Assembly (NCBI GenBank): GCA_037130365.1 | Contig: JBAXTE010000021.1 | Coordinates: forward strand, 7,467 to 71,466 | Source: JBAXTE01 sp037130365 | GTDB lineage: Bacteria > Bacteroidota > Bacteroidia > Bacteroidales > WCHB1-69 | Length of the DNA: 64,000 nucleotides | Direction: 5' to 3' | Shown here: positions 35,701 to 44,544 of the stretch, piece after piece | Position numbering within the stretch: the stretch's first letter is position 1 | Layout of the letters: every line of letters begins with the position of its first letter | Translations under genes and position numbers: made by a program | Notes under the pieces: model-generated | Databases searched by the model: none | What the model was told of the DNA's origin: nothing | What the model saw: only the letters and a program-made list of their open reading frames with translations

Positions 35701-37443
35701 TTCTGCTTCAAACGTTGTTTTGTTTAAAAATGCATTATTAATATTAATGATTACACCATCCCTTTTCACAATTACCATCATAATTGGGGATTCGAAAAAC
35801 AACTTTTTAAAGAAATCGTTGGTGTTTTGCTTCACAATTTCCAACTTGTGATTCTGGGTAATATCATGAATAGTTCCAATTAAGCCAAAAATGTAATGCT
35901 TCTCGTCTAAGAGTAAATTTATCTGAACAAATCCCCACTTTGGCTCTTTATCCTTTGCAATAAATTCAATTTCTGATTCAAAGATTAAATTGCTTTTTGG
36001 GTTTTTATGCGCATAAATATTGTTAAAGAAAATTGATAACTCGCTGTTTAACTTGTTTATAGATAGCTGTTGTAGATATTCTTCTTGATTAATACTTAAG
36101 ATCTCATCTGGTGTGTATCCTAAAAACTTAAATACTGCATTATTGATGTATTTAAAATTTAAAGAAGTATCAGAAGTGAAAATTACATCAGAGACATTGT
36201 TTGTAATTAGCCGATATAGCTGCTCGCTTTTTCTCAATGCCATTTCTGTTTTCACTTTTTCCGATATGTCTCTAGAAACTCCATGTATGGATAATTGGTT
36301 GTAACTACTGTTGATAATTTTTGCTTTAAATTCTCCTAGCTGAACACTGCCGTTTTTATGAAGAAATTCTAATTCGACAATGATTATGTTACTGCTTAAT
36401 CCTGTTTGCTTTTTTAGATGTTCTGAAATCAGTTCTTTTAACTTCGAAAAGGAATTTTGACTTATTACGTTAAGAATTGATTTCTGAATAATTTCTTCTG
36501 GATGATATCCTAAATTTATTATTGAGGGAGAAACATACGTGATTTGAAGTTTCATGTCTAGCAACCAAATCATATCGTTAATATTTTCCGTAAGCATCTT
36601 TAAACGCTTTTCACTTTCCACCACCGAAATTTCTGCCTTTTTTCGCATGGTAATATTATTTGCAGATATATAATAATATTTTTTATTGCTAATACTAATA
36701 ATTTGCGACGTAATACTAAACCACTTTTGATTATTGATTGAAATATTCTGAGATATGATATGATTTGTAACTTGTTGCTGATTCTTAATTATTGCTGCTA
36801 CTTTTAAAATAAAATAGGAGGAAGTTGTAGATTGTAAATTTAAAAAATGTGTTGATTTCTTGTTATTAAAACTCAATCCAAACATATTCAAAGCAGCATT
36901 ATTGATGTCGAGAATCATCAAAGTGTCAAAATCAATAACCACCATCGGATCGCTATTCTTCGAGAAAATTTTTTCAAACTTAATTTCCGATTGATTTAGT
37001 TTTGTCAAAATATCATCATGAAGATTTATTTGATCGATAACCTCTTCGGTTCTGCTTCTAATTTTGCTTTCCAAAGCTTTGTTATTCTCTTGAGCTCTAG
37101 TATAAGCTATCGTTAATGCCTCTAATTTGATGTTGAAATTCTTTTTTAACGTATTCTTAGTTCGCCAAAAGTATATAATGAGCCCAAAAGTAAATAACAC
37201 TAAAAAGAGATTGAAAAGTTGAATAAAGAATGAAGATATTATCTTTTGCTTTATTTGAGTGATATCATCAATGGGCTCCGATATTGTGTTTGTTTTAATT
37301 AATAGGAAACTGGGAAGAGTGTGAAAGGAAGCGGTGCTTTTTGTAATTAATTGATAATTAGATATTTTTGTAGCAGAAACTTCCGAATTAGTGAAAAATA
37401 AGATTATTGATATCCAAAAGATAATCTTCAAAGTCTGCTTCAT
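32767..37443 (-). CDS. Large PAS/GAF sensor histidine kinase with degenerate receiver
   Basis: A 1558-residue sensor. Order: signal-like N-terminus (1-24), one transmembrane helix near residues 73-92, coiled coil (105-150), five PAS domains (about 155-780), a GAF domain (790-960), a sixth PAS (965-1085), HisKA with His in 'NNISHEFRTPLTSIIG' near residue 1098, HATPase with 'GGTGLGLSICKNLIELMQG', then a receiver-like part (1335-1445) and a C-terminal helical part (1455-1555). In the receiver-like domain the conserved Lys-Pro is replaced ('LLSYPIGTK'), although an Asp is present in 'IFHLDHY', so phosphotransfer there is doubtful. The C-terminal helices resemble the tail found after the receiver in other hybrid kinases. 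The signal sensed is unknown. Confidence 0.88.
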   Translation of the reverse strand: MKQTLKIIFWISIILFFTNSEVSATKISNYQLITKSTASFHTLPSFLLIKTNTISEPIDDITQIKQKIISSFFIQLFNLFLVLFTFGLIIYFWRTKNTLKKNFNIKLEALTIAYTRAQENNKALESKIRSRTEEVIDQINLHDDILTKLNQSEIKFEKIFSKNSDPMVVIDFDTLMILDINNAALNMFGLSFNNKKSTHFLNLQSTTSSYFILKVAAIIKNQQQVTNHIISQNISINNQKWFSITSQIISISNKKYYYISANNITMRKKAEISVVESEKRLKMLTENINDMIWLLDMKLQITYVSPSIINLGYHPEEIIQKSILNVISQNSFSKLKELISEHLKKQTGLSSNIIIVELEFLHKNGSVQLGEFKAKIINSSYNQLSIHGVSRDISEKVKTEMALRKSEQLYRLITNNVSDVIFTSDTSLNFKYINNAVFKFLGYTPDEILSINQEEYLQQLSINKLNSELSIFFNNIYAHKNPKSNLIFESEIEFIAKDKEPKWGFVQINLLLDEKHYIFGLIGTIHDITQNHKLEIVKQNTNDFFKKLFFESPIMMVIVKRDGVIININNAFLNKTTFEAEDIENKSIENFFDLGHLSLDEKLFQQKNKSKIGKIKTKDQKVIDILYDVELMSDSLEEESFLLVMRDISQQLLAENEALIQQQQFKALSEKSPDIIARFDKSIICTYINPIVESELLLKPSIIIGKNIREFGLNMGESEFLFNNFIQVFVDGKEKVVDFSLNINNEVKHYQSRIIPEYSGSHKVQTIMVVTRNMSEYIKAIMMLQLNIKQIAFINKAIIFCNQSKTLFELYRNILQLIIQEYGFNGGGIYSYNEEDQYARLVHEIGLQPNFSKSIRLLTPDSPFYAPIYVERNILLISSKNKSYGTWPRDFNIKTAMGMPILSKDKVVGSINLKSDQEIEINESIKSVIITISQELGSAIERIQAETMHLESEENYRSLVENTTDLVWKVNEFFVYTFASTKSINLVGYTPEEMIGMSFISLISVEEHLKIKKFLEMNKTLREKFTLVDVPLIQKSGKIIHVEINGSPLIDTQGNFIGYAGINRDISIRKINEDLRHSKEIAERMAQIKQEFVNNISHEFRTPLTSIIGHSEIISNKTSDIEINSHIQNIQSNSKSLLRLINDILDFSKIEAGKLDLQKESTNIYKFFDDIKLTFTPLAKNKNIDFTIEINQNNVSSLLIDELRLRQIVNNIVANAIKFTEVGSVKVVTTLIQSDDSPNTIDMIISVSDTGIGIASDQLNSIWNTFSQADGQSNKKYGGTGLGLSICKNLIELMQGSISIESNEYQGATFRIVIPSIEKSSEKATNEMYNILLNNKSIVIIDHDEFLYHELLVLLASNNCDISYITFNQIEQNQAKLKATSIYIFHLDHYKESVKTSHIERMMNKFKSTTIYITNDILNEQERESKYLLSYPIGTKQLHNTLIKILNDLFTKDNSLPFDLIQREIEQFENDMLPFLVQEIEQHCSPIWAKATSNNSIEQINQFERSIFKIAKTHNINFLKQYSNEILISIRRFDIEQLKILLNIYPQIVKFLKKNYTC

Positions 37444-37462
37444 TTATTGAGTTTTTACCATT

Positions 37463-37470
37463 CAAATATA
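37463..37470 (-). promoter_or_regulatory. Promoter -7 element (TATATTTG) of the kinase operon
   Basis: On the minus strand TATATTTG matches TAnnTTTG and lies 20 bp upstream of the start at 37443. Confidence 0.5.
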
Positions 37471-37670
37471 CAAAGTTTATTTATATTTAATCTTGGCTGG
37501 ATGAAAAAATATTAATTAATGCTCGTATTTGTAGATTGTTTGCTTGAAATCTATGTCTATCATTATGATGGTCACATTAAAAAGTAAGGGGAGAAGTGTA
37601 AAATTTGATATTTTTAAATTGACTTTTTTGAATAAAAATTTCAAATATCCTTTAAATTATATTTCGATTC

Positions 37671-37696
37671 ATACTTTTGTCTTGGCACAAAAGTAT
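37671..37696. repeat. Perfect 10-bp hairpin (ATACTTTTGT)
   Basis: ATACTTTTGT / ACAAAAGTAT with a 6-base loop CTTGGC, followed by 'GCAAAAAGTCAAGACGG'. I recall similar 'ACTTTTGTCTTGGCACAAAAGT' sequences as recurring intergenic elements in this phylum, but could not check. Confidence 0.7.
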
Positions 37697-38184
37697 GCAA
37701 AAAGTCAAGACGGAGCGAATGTGTTTGTTCTTTTAAAGATTTCAAAATAAAAGCAATACTATAGCAGCGTAGGCAAATTTAAAGCCTAATACTTTTTTAA
37801 ATTAATTGCTTTTCAAATGCTTTAAATTTGGACATAAATGCCCCTGCTGTATTGCTAATATTTTGAAACCCTTATTATTTATTTAAACTACGCTCCATTG
37901 GTCAAAAACAACCAAGCTCCGAAAAATAGATGGATAAGTTTGGATTAAAAGCATTTCTTAGAGAAAAGAATTTTTGAAAATTATATAACTTTTTCAAACT
38001 ATAAAAAAACTTTGTATACTTACTTCTTTTGTTGATTTGAAAATCAATAAAAATTCGTTTTTCTTAAAGCTCACACGGGACTAAGATACAAACCTTACAA
38101 AATAAAAGCCTTATATTAAAAGAATTAAGCTTTCTATGGGGGCATAAACCGCCTTGAGGAAAAGTGCGTAAAGAAAAAGAAATA

Positions 38185-38305
38185 GTTCTGCGTTAATGAA
38201 TCGATGGTGTTTGACGACGTTAGACAAAATGGGGATTTGAAGTTCTTTTTATATTAAAAATATCATTTTGGTTAAAAGGAGGAGTTCATCGATTTTAGCA
38301 GAACT
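38185..38305. repeat. Inverted repeat AGTTCTGC...ATCGATG / CATCGAT...GCAGAACT
   Basis: Left arm 38185-38207 (AGTTCTGC, 8 other bases, ATCGATG) and right arm 38287-38305 (CATCGAT, 4 bases, GCAGAACT) enclose about 79 bp. It can fold into an RNA stem of two helices. Confidence 0.6.
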
Positions 38306-38352
38306 GGTTCTTTTTTAGCACTTTTGCGACAGCGGCGGCATTTTTTGCTGAC

Positions 38353-38414
38353 TTTTTTTTGCTGGAGAAAAAAAGTCAGTGCCCGTCCGGCATAAGGACA
38401 TGTAAAAGGAAATT
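38353..38414 (+). repeat. 62-bp dispersed repeat, left copy
   Basis: Matches 63932-63993 in reverse complement with 3 differences over 62 bp. The centre reads GTGCCCGTCCGGCATAAGGA. Upstream, TGACTTTTTTT (38349-38359) can pair with AAAAAAAGTCA (38368-38378) across GCTGGAG. Confidence 0.85.
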
Positions 38415-38653
38415 TTTATTTTTTACCCTCAAGTTTAAAAATAAGCTATCTTCCCTTAGAAATAAAACATAAAATACCTTTTATTTTTCTCTCCACCAAT
38501 TTTTTATATTTACCCCATTATGTTTCACACTATTGATGTCTGCGAGTTTAATTGATGTAGTTCTTTACTATCAGTTTATTCAGCAGAACGACGTCATTTT
38601 TCATTTCCAATTTATTTATTAGCTGAAATAAGCATTTATAAACAATTTTTTCA

Positions 38654-38661
38654 TATTTTTG
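38654..38661 (+). promoter_or_regulatory. Possible -7 element (TATTTTTG) of the C25 peptidase gene
   Basis: TATTTTTG fits TAnnTTTG, 23 bp upstream of the ATG at 38685. Confidence 0.4.
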
Positions 38662-38684
38662 TATTACCTAAATTAGTTTGATCA

Positions 38685-41600
38685 ATGAGTTATCTAAAGT
38701 CCATTTTACTAATATTGCTCTTTGTTTCCAACTCAGTTGACAGCCATATCTTCGCTCAAAACATGAATGGTGTTAATAAAAAACTCACGTTCGATAAAAG
38801 TAAAATCCAAATTGAGTATAATTTAAAGCCAATAACTGATTTTAGAAATCAGTTTAAATCATATTCTTCATTTTTTCATCAATGTGGGATGCCCTCATTG
38901 CCAATTATTCGTGATTATATTATCATTCCTAAGCACTCTTTTATTTCATTAAAAGCATCTTCAAAAAAAGAGAATCGCTTATCAAATATTTCAATTGCTC
39001 AATCTAAGCCAGTTTCCATCGATAGTGATAATTATACAGATTCGATTTGTGATTCAAATTATTCAAATATTGATCAAAATTTACCTAGTTCGGATGGAGC
39101 CCAAGTTCGGCTTTTTGAATTTGAGAATTTCGATATAATTCTTTTTGAAGTCTATCCTTTTAAATATAATCCGCTTCGAAAAGTGCTTATTGCTTCTCAA
39201 AATATTGTAATACAGGTAAATACAAAAATTAATAATACGTTTAGAAAACCATTATTAGTGTCTCCAATAGATCAAGCCATTTGTTTGAGCGCACTCAATT
39301 ATTCTCAAGTAGCATCATCTATAAAAACAATTACCGATACTGCATTAAACTATGTCGTGATTACTCATCCGCTCTTACGACCAGCAGCGGATTCTTTAGC
39401 ATTATGGAAAAGTCAACAAGGATATCATTCTTTGGTCATTAGCGATTCTTTATGGACAGCTGCTTCAATTCGGACAAATATTTTAAATCTATATGCAAAT
39501 GCGTCAACTCGACCTAGTTATGTTTGCTTTTTAGGTGATACTGTTTTTGTTCCTGCAACCGAAAAGATTGCTCCACCGCCAATTCCAGAGCCATTTTCTA
39601 CCGATTTATACTATACTACAATGGATTCTGATTCTGATATTACCTCAAATTTTGGTTTTGGCAGAATTTCAGCAAGTTCTGCTTCTCAAGCAATGGCTAC
39701 TGTTCTTAAATTAGTTCATTTTCAAAAACATCCACCCACTTCAAATGCATATTATTCAACTGCGGTAAATTGTTCCTTCTTTCAAGATGACGATTTAGAC
39801 GGCTATGATGATAGAAGGTTTGTGCAAACGAGTGAGGAAATCAGAACCTATTTGCAACAAAATTATGGAAAAAATGTGCTTCGAATATACGAAGCGTTAT
39901 CTACGGTTAATCCATTACATTGGAATAATGATGATTATGCAAATGGGGCTGCATTACCAGCTGATTTATTAAAACCCACATTCCCTTGGACAGGCAGCAC
40001 AAGCGATGTTATCAACAAAATAAATCAAGGAACTTTTCTGTTACTTCATCGCGATCATGGTTATTCAAATGCTTCAGGTTGGGCTCATCCGCAGTTAGCT
40101 TCTTCTCAATTACAATACCTTTACAACGATTCTCTGCTTCCTTTGGTGTTTAGTATTAACTGTTATTCGGGTAATTTTCGGGAATCAGAATCATTTGCGA
40201 ATCGTATTCTCCGTCAGGCTTCTGGTGCTTCTGGAATCTTTGCTCCATCATATTATAGCTATAGTGGTAATAATGATGCGCTTGCATTGGGTTTATATGA
40301 CGCTCTTTTTCCCTCACCTGGATTAATACCTCAATTTAATGGAACTGGTGGCAATCATTCCCCAATTATACCGCCACATATTTCGTTTAATAAGCCTGGT
40401 GATATTCTTCGATATGGAGTTTGGTATATGAATTACGCTTGGGGACAAAATCAATATAGCTCCGAAATTGCTCATTTTTTTGGCGATCCAGCAATGCCAA
40501 TAAATATCGAAGTTCCCCTTCAGATTTTGGCTTCACATAAGGATTCTATCGATTGTGTTGATTCTGTTTTCTATGTGATTGCGCCTAATTCTATTGGATT
40601 AACTGCTACATTAACTATTAATAATCAGGTAATTGGTGCTGCATATTTTGTCAACGATACTGCTAGAATTAATTTTATTCCACAATATTCTGATAGTGCG
40701 CTAATCGTAATTTCTGGTGATGGAAGAATTCCTTACTTTTCTTCTGTCCTCTGGTATTGCTCTCAAGCAATTTATCCTCCAATATCGGGGTTTTTATTAT
40801 CAGATTCCTTAATTTGCAATGGTGACATTCACTTTGAAGATACATCAATGAATTTCCCTAGTTCGTGGAAATGGTACTTTGGAGATGGTTCAATTTCGTT
40901 ATTGCAGAATCCTACTCATCACTATAATCAATCTGGTATTTATGATATTTCTTTAGTCGTTTCCAATCAACACGGCCAAGATTCTGTGTTTCTTGCTCAC
41001 GCAGTTCATGCTACAATTCCTTCAATTCCAGTGCTTTCTGATACAACATTGTGTCGACCATCCCAGCTATTGTTATCTCCAACTTGTGCTGATTCCTTAG
41101 TTTGGTTTATGAGCAATGTTTCTGCTCCGTATCGATGGGGTAATCATTTTTCTGCTTTTCCTGCATTTGATACCACTTATTATTTTTCATCTTATCAAGA
41201 TATGGCACTGCTAATGGCCGGAAAAGTAGACAATAGTGGAGGCGGTGGATTTATTTTTCAGAACAAAAAACACTATCTTACATTTAATGCGTTATCTAAT
41301 TTTTTGCTGAAATCTGTGGATGTTTATTCAAATAATGTTGGCTCCAAAACTATCGAGCTTCTTGATTCTACAAATAGTGTGATTGCTTCTAAAATTGCCT
41401 CCGTAGTTATTGGAATTAATACAATTCCCCTAGACTTTTATATTAGTCGAGGAAATAAATATCATTTATCGGCTCCAGCATATTCCTCTATGTGGGCTAA
41501 TTTTCCAACAGTTAATTTTCCTTACATTATCCCGAATGTGCTATCAATCGATAGCTCCAGCAGTGTTGGACTTACAGATTTTTACTACTATTTTTATAAT

Positions 41601-42356
41601 TGGAAAATTCAACAACGCTGTCTGAGCAATCGATATGCAACTCAAATAACTGTTGTTGATATTGATACCTTGTTGAATGTCTCTGATACCTTTGCACTTT
41701 GCCAAAACCAAACAATTCAGCTGTATGCTGATTCTTCGGCAAATTCTGTGTGGAATACAGGTCAAACAGACCCTTCAATTACAATTATTCAACAGGGGAT
41801 TTATTTTGCTGATTTATTTAAAGAAAATTGCTCCTATCATACCGATTCACTTATCGTAATAACTCCCCAAAATGTTGTTGCAGATTTTTTTACCAATTCT
41901 CAAACATCGCCTTGCTGCTTTCAAAATTTATCTCAAAATTCAACTCAATATTTATGGAATTTTGGAGATGGAAACTTTTCAACAGAAGCGAATCCTTGTC
42001 ATCAATATAATTCTATAAATGAATATGTTGTAACACTTACTTCTATGAATAGTTGCGATACAAATATGATTTCTAAACAGGTTCAAATAACTTCAATTTA
42101 TGAACAAAATATTAATGAAACTTCAATTTTGTTATTACCAAATCCATCAAAATCTAGTGTTCAATTAATAGTTAATTCATCTCAAAAACCTATTCAAATT
42201 CAGTTATTTGATGCAACATTTAAGCTCATAAATAAGTCTGAATGGACCAATTTTGAAAACGAAATTGACATCTCAAAACTCAGCTCAGGATTGTATTTTG
42301 TTCATGTGATATTCCCAAAAACTGCGCATGTTTTAAAATTGGTGAAAATTAATTGA
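38685..42356 (+). CDS. Gingipain-like C25 cysteine peptidase with T9SS sorting domain
   Basis: A 1223-residue secreted protein. A signal peptide (about 1-25, ending near 'HIFAQ') and a propeptide-like region are followed by the C25 catalytic domain (about 210-620). The dyad is His458 in 'HRDHGYSNASGW' and Cys493 in 'VFSINCYSGNF'. Two PKD-type beta domains follow, recognisable by 'WKWYFGDGS' and 'YLWNFGDGNF'. The last ~75 residues ('LLPNPSKSSVQLIVN' to 'LYFVHVIFPKT') form a T9SS C-terminal sorting domain, so the enzyme should be exported and attached to or released from the surface. Full gene, alone on its strand with a long gene-free stretch upstream. Confidence 0.9.
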   Translation: MSYLKSILLILLFVSNSVDSHIFAQNMNGVNKKLTFDKSKIQIEYNLKPITDFRNQFKSYSSFFHQCGMPSLPIIRDYIIIPKHSFISLKASSKKENRLSNISIAQSKPVSIDSDNYTDSICDSNYSNIDQNLPSSDGAQVRLFEFENFDIILFEVYPFKYNPLRKVLIASQNIVIQVNTKINNTFRKPLLVSPIDQAICLSALNYSQVASSIKTITDTALNYVVITHPLLRPAADSLALWKSQQGYHSLVISDSLWTAASIRTNILNLYANASTRPSYVCFLGDTVFVPATEKIAPPPIPEPFSTDLYYTTMDSDSDITSNFGFGRISASSASQAMATVLKLVHFQKHPPTSNAYYSTAVNCSFFQDDDLDGYDDRRFVQTSEEIRTYLQQNYGKNVLRIYEALSTVNPLHWNNDDYANGAALPADLLKPTFPWTGSTSDVINKINQGTFLLLHRDHGYSNASGWAHPQLASSQLQYLYNDSLLPLVFSINCYSGNFRESESFANRILRQASGASGIFAPSYYSYSGNNDALALGLYDALFPSPGLIPQFNGTGGNHSPIIPPHISFNKPGDILRYGVWYMNYAWGQNQYSSEIAHFFGDPAMPINIEVPLQILASHKDSIDCVDSVFYVIAPNSIGLTATLTINNQVIGAAYFVNDTARINFIPQYSDSALIVISGDGRIPYFSSVLWYCSQAIYPPISGFLLSDSLICNGDIHFEDTSMNFPSSWKWYFGDGSISLLQNPTHHYNQSGIYDISLVVSNQHGQDSVFLAHAVHATIPSIPVLSDTTLCRPSQLLLSPTCADSLVWFMSNVSAPYRWGNHFSAFPAFDTTYYFSSYQDMALLMAGKVDNSGGGGFIFQNKKHYLTFNALSNFLLKSVDVYSNNVGSKTIELLDSTNSVIASKIASVVIGINTIPLDFYISRGNKYHLSAPAYSSMWANFPTVNFPYIIPNVLSIDSSSSVGLTDFYYYFYNWKIQQRCLSNRYATQITVVDIDTLLNVSDTFALCQNQTIQLYADSSANSVWNTGQTDPSITIIQQGIYFADLFKENCSYHTDSLIVITPQNVVADFFTNSQTSPCCFQNLSQNSTQYLWNFGDGNFSTEANPCHQYNSINEYVVTLTSMNSCDTNMISKQVQITSIYEQNINETSILLLPNPSKSSVQLIVNSSQKPIQIQLFDATFKLINKSEWTNFENEIDISKLSSGLYFVHVIFPKTAHVLKLVKIN

Positions 42357-42408
42357 TTATTTATCACTCATTTATCCTTTCTATCAATACTATTTCAAAA
42401 GGTTTTCT

Positions 42409-42416
42409 TATTTTTG
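42409..42416 (+). promoter_or_regulatory. Possible -7 element (TATTTTTG) of the DUF4199 operon
   Basis: TATTTTTG fits TAnnTTTG, 29 bp upstream of the start at 42446, just after the C25 gene. Confidence 0.45.
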
Positions 42417-42445
42417 CCTATTAATAACTTTAATCTATCAAATTT

Positions 42446-42991
42446 ATGAATAATCCATTGTTAAAAGTATCACTTAAATGGGCATTAATTTATACTGGAG
42501 TTTCGTGTATTACTTTGTTTGGTACCTATCTCTTCGGAATGTCTAGTAATCAAATTATAGGCTTACTATTAGGAATTCTTTCGCTTACAATTACAATCAT
42601 TTTATTAGTTTTATCAAATCGTGAATATCGCACTTTATACCTTGATGGATACATAAAATATTACCAATGTTTACTGAATAATATTCTAATTTTTCTCATT
42701 GGTTCTTTAATTGTAAGCCTAATTAGCTATATTTTATATGGTTTAGTCGATATAAATGCATTTAATGAATCCATTGAAAAGCAATTGCTAATGATAAGTT
42801 CAAATCCAGATATTCCTGCAGAATGGAAACAAAAGCAAATTGATGCAATTATTGATTTAACTCCGCTTAAACAATCGATTATTCAATTTATATGGTCAGT
42901 AGGTTTTGGCGTTTTTGTTAGTTTAATCGTGTCAATTTTTACCCGCAAAAAAAATAATTCCTTCGAAGGAGCAATTAAAGAAATTGAATAA
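42446..42991 (+). CDS. DUF4199 family membrane protein
   Basis: A 181-residue membrane protein with four transmembrane helices, matching the DUF4199 pattern: 'NPLLKVSLKWALIYTG' at the start, a cytoplasmic loop 'SNREYRTLYLDGYIKYYQC', and a region before the last helix containing 'IPAEWKQKQIDAIIDLTPLKQ'. DUF4199 genes are common in Bacteroidota immediately upstream of family 2 glycosyltransferases, as here. Its stop codon shares one base with the next start (TAATG). Function unknown. Confidence 0.85.
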   Translation: MNNPLLKVSLKWALIYTGVSCITLFGTYLFGMSSNQIIGLLLGILSLTITIILLVLSNREYRTLYLDGYIKYYQCLLNNILIFLIGSLIVSLISYILYGLVDINAFNESIEKQLLMISSNPDIPAEWKQKQIDAIIDLTPLKQSIIQFIWSVGFGVFVSLIVSIFTRKKNNSFEGAIKEIE

Positions 42992-43950
42992 TGAATATAT
43001 CTATTGTAATTCCACTTTATAATGAAGAAGAGTCGTTACCCGAGTTGTATGCTTGGATTAAACGAGTTATGGATCAGAATAACTTTTCTTATGAAGTGAT
43101 TTTTATCGATGATGGAAGTAGAGATTCTTCGTGGAATGTAATAGAATCGCTTTCTGCTGAAGATAAATGCGTTAAAGGAATTAAGTTTCGAAGAAATTAT
43201 GGAAAATCTGCAGCTCTGAACACTGGTTTTGAAGCTGCACAAGGTGATGTTGTAATTACTATGGATGCCGATTTACAAGATAGTCCAGACGAAATCCCTG
43301 AACTTTATCGCTTGATAATTGCCGAAAAGTTTGATTTAGTTTCTGGATGGAAAAAAGTCCGTCACGATCCTGTATTATCCAAAAATCTACCAAGCAAACT
43401 CTATAATTGGTCTGTCCGTAGAATGACTCATATCAAGCTTCACGATATGAATTGTGGGTTAAAAGCTTACAAAAATCAGGTAACAAAAAGTATTGAAGTC
43501 TATGGTGATATGCACCGATTCATACCTGTTCTTGCAAAATGGGCTGGGTACAAAAATATTGGTGAAAAAGTAGTTATTCACCAAGAGCGTAAATATGGTG
43601 TGACTAAGTTTGGTCTAGAACGCTTTATTCGAGGTCCATTAGATTTGATTTCTGTGATGTTTATTTCAAAGTTTGGTAAACGACCCATGCATTTCTTTGG
43701 AGTTCTTGGTATACTTATGTTTTTTGTTGGTTTTGTTGCCGCATTTGGTGTAGGTTTTCAAAAAATAATGGCAATTCATAATAATGAACATGCCCGATTG
43801 GTGACAGACAATCCATATTTTTATATTGCATTAACAGCTATGATTATTGGTGTTCAGCTATTCTTGGGTGGGTTTATTACGGAAATGATTTCGCGAAATT
43901 CTATTGATAAAAATAAGTATCTTATCGATCATAAAATAAATATCTCATAA
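42991..43950 (+). CDS. Family 2 glycosyltransferase (polyprenyl-phosphate type)
   Basis: A 319-residue GT2 enzyme with a GT-A domain and two C-terminal transmembrane helices. Visible motifs: 'VIPLYNEEESLPELYAW' at the N-terminus, 'FIDDGSRDSSW', 'VVITMDADLQDSPDEIPEL' (the metal-binding DxD is 'DAD') and 'HQERKYGVTKFGLERFIRGPLDL'. The architecture is like dolichol-phosphate mannosyltransferase/GtrB, which transfer a sugar from a nucleotide donor to a lipid carrier in the inner membrane. It is followed by gmhA, 9 bp away, so the product may feed lipopolysaccharide or surface glycan synthesis. Confidence 0.9.
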   Translation: MNISIVIPLYNEEESLPELYAWIKRVMDQNNFSYEVIFIDDGSRDSSWNVIESLSAEDKCVKGIKFRRNYGKSAALNTGFEAAQGDVVITMDADLQDSPDEIPELYRLIIAEKFDLVSGWKKVRHDPVLSKNLPSKLYNWSVRRMTHIKLHDMNCGLKAYKNQVTKSIEVYGDMHRFIPVLAKWAGYKNIGEKVVIHQERKYGVTKFGLERFIRGPLDLISVMFISKFGKRPMHFFGVLGILMFFVGFVAAFGVGFQKIMAIHNNEHARLVTDNPYFYIALTAMIIGVQLFLGGFITEMISRNSIDKNKYLIDHKINIS

Positions 43951-43959
43951 TTTTTTTCC

Positions 43960-44544
43960 ATGATAAATGAAATTGTAATAGAATCTCTTCAAAAGTCTAT
44001 AGCTGTAAAGCAAGCAATCGTCAGCAATCCTCAGTTGGTTATGCGTATCGACGAAGCCGCAAATGCTATGATTTCTGCTTTTACAAATGGGGATAAAGTG
44101 CTTTTTTGTGGTAATGGAGGAAGCGCTGCAGATGCTCAACATTTAGCTGCTGAACTTTCTGGACGATTTTATTATGATCGCCCTCCGTTATATGCTGAAG
44201 CTCTGCATGTTAATAGCTCATTTTTTACTGCTGTTACCAACGATTATTCGGTGGACGCAGTTTACCAACGAATGGTACAAGCTGCTGGCCGTAAGGGCGA
44301 TGTACTAGTTGCAATTTCTACTTCTGGAAATTCAATCAATATTTTAAACGCGATTGATGCTGCAAAAAAAGCGCAAATGTTTGTAATTGGACTAACGGGT
44401 AACTCTGGTGGCGAAATGGCTCATATTTGCGATGTGCTAATAAATGTTCCTTCTACCGATACTCCTCGAATTCAAGAAGCTCATATTACAATTGGTCATA
44501 TTCTGTGTCAGATTGTTGAATCTACAATATTCCCAAACAAATGA
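43960..44544 (+). CDS. gmhA: D-sedoheptulose 7-phosphate isomerase
   Basis: A 194-residue SIS-domain isomerase, the first step of the ADP-heptose pathway for lipopolysaccharide core. Conserved parts are 'FCGNGGSAADAQHLAAELSGRF' (split here: the glycine-serine loop binds the phosphosugar), 'VAISTSGNSINIL', and 'EAHITIGHILCQIVE' with metal-binding-like Glu/His residues. The length is typical. It overlaps gmhB by 4 bp (ATGA). Confidence 0.9.
   Translation: MINEIVIESLQKSIAVKQAIVSNPQLVMRIDEAANAMISAFTNGDKVLFCGNGGSAADAQHLAAELSGRFYYDRPPLYAEALHVNSSFFTAVTNDYSVDAVYQRMVQAAGRKGDVLVAISTSGNSINILNAIDAAKKAQMFVIGLTGNSGGEMAHICDVLINVPSTDTPRIQEAHITIGHILCQIVESTIFPNK

Larger units (their letters stand above)
37471..38653. 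other. Gene-free region with several inverted repeats
   Basis: About 1.2 kb without a credible gene. A 68-codon frame at 37544-37750 has no recognisable features and crosses a palindrome. I see a 10-bp stem (37671-37696), a paired-arm structure (38185-38305) and a 62-bp sequence repeated at the right edge of the window (38353-38414), each listed separately. The remainder is AT-rich with no recognised RNA family. It could hold degenerate mobile sequence or a structured RNA. Confidence 0.6.

Noticed and set aside
37544..37750. A 68-codon gene in the gene-free region
   Set aside because: It crosses a perfect palindrome, shows no domain or signal, and has no clear promoter or conserved composition.
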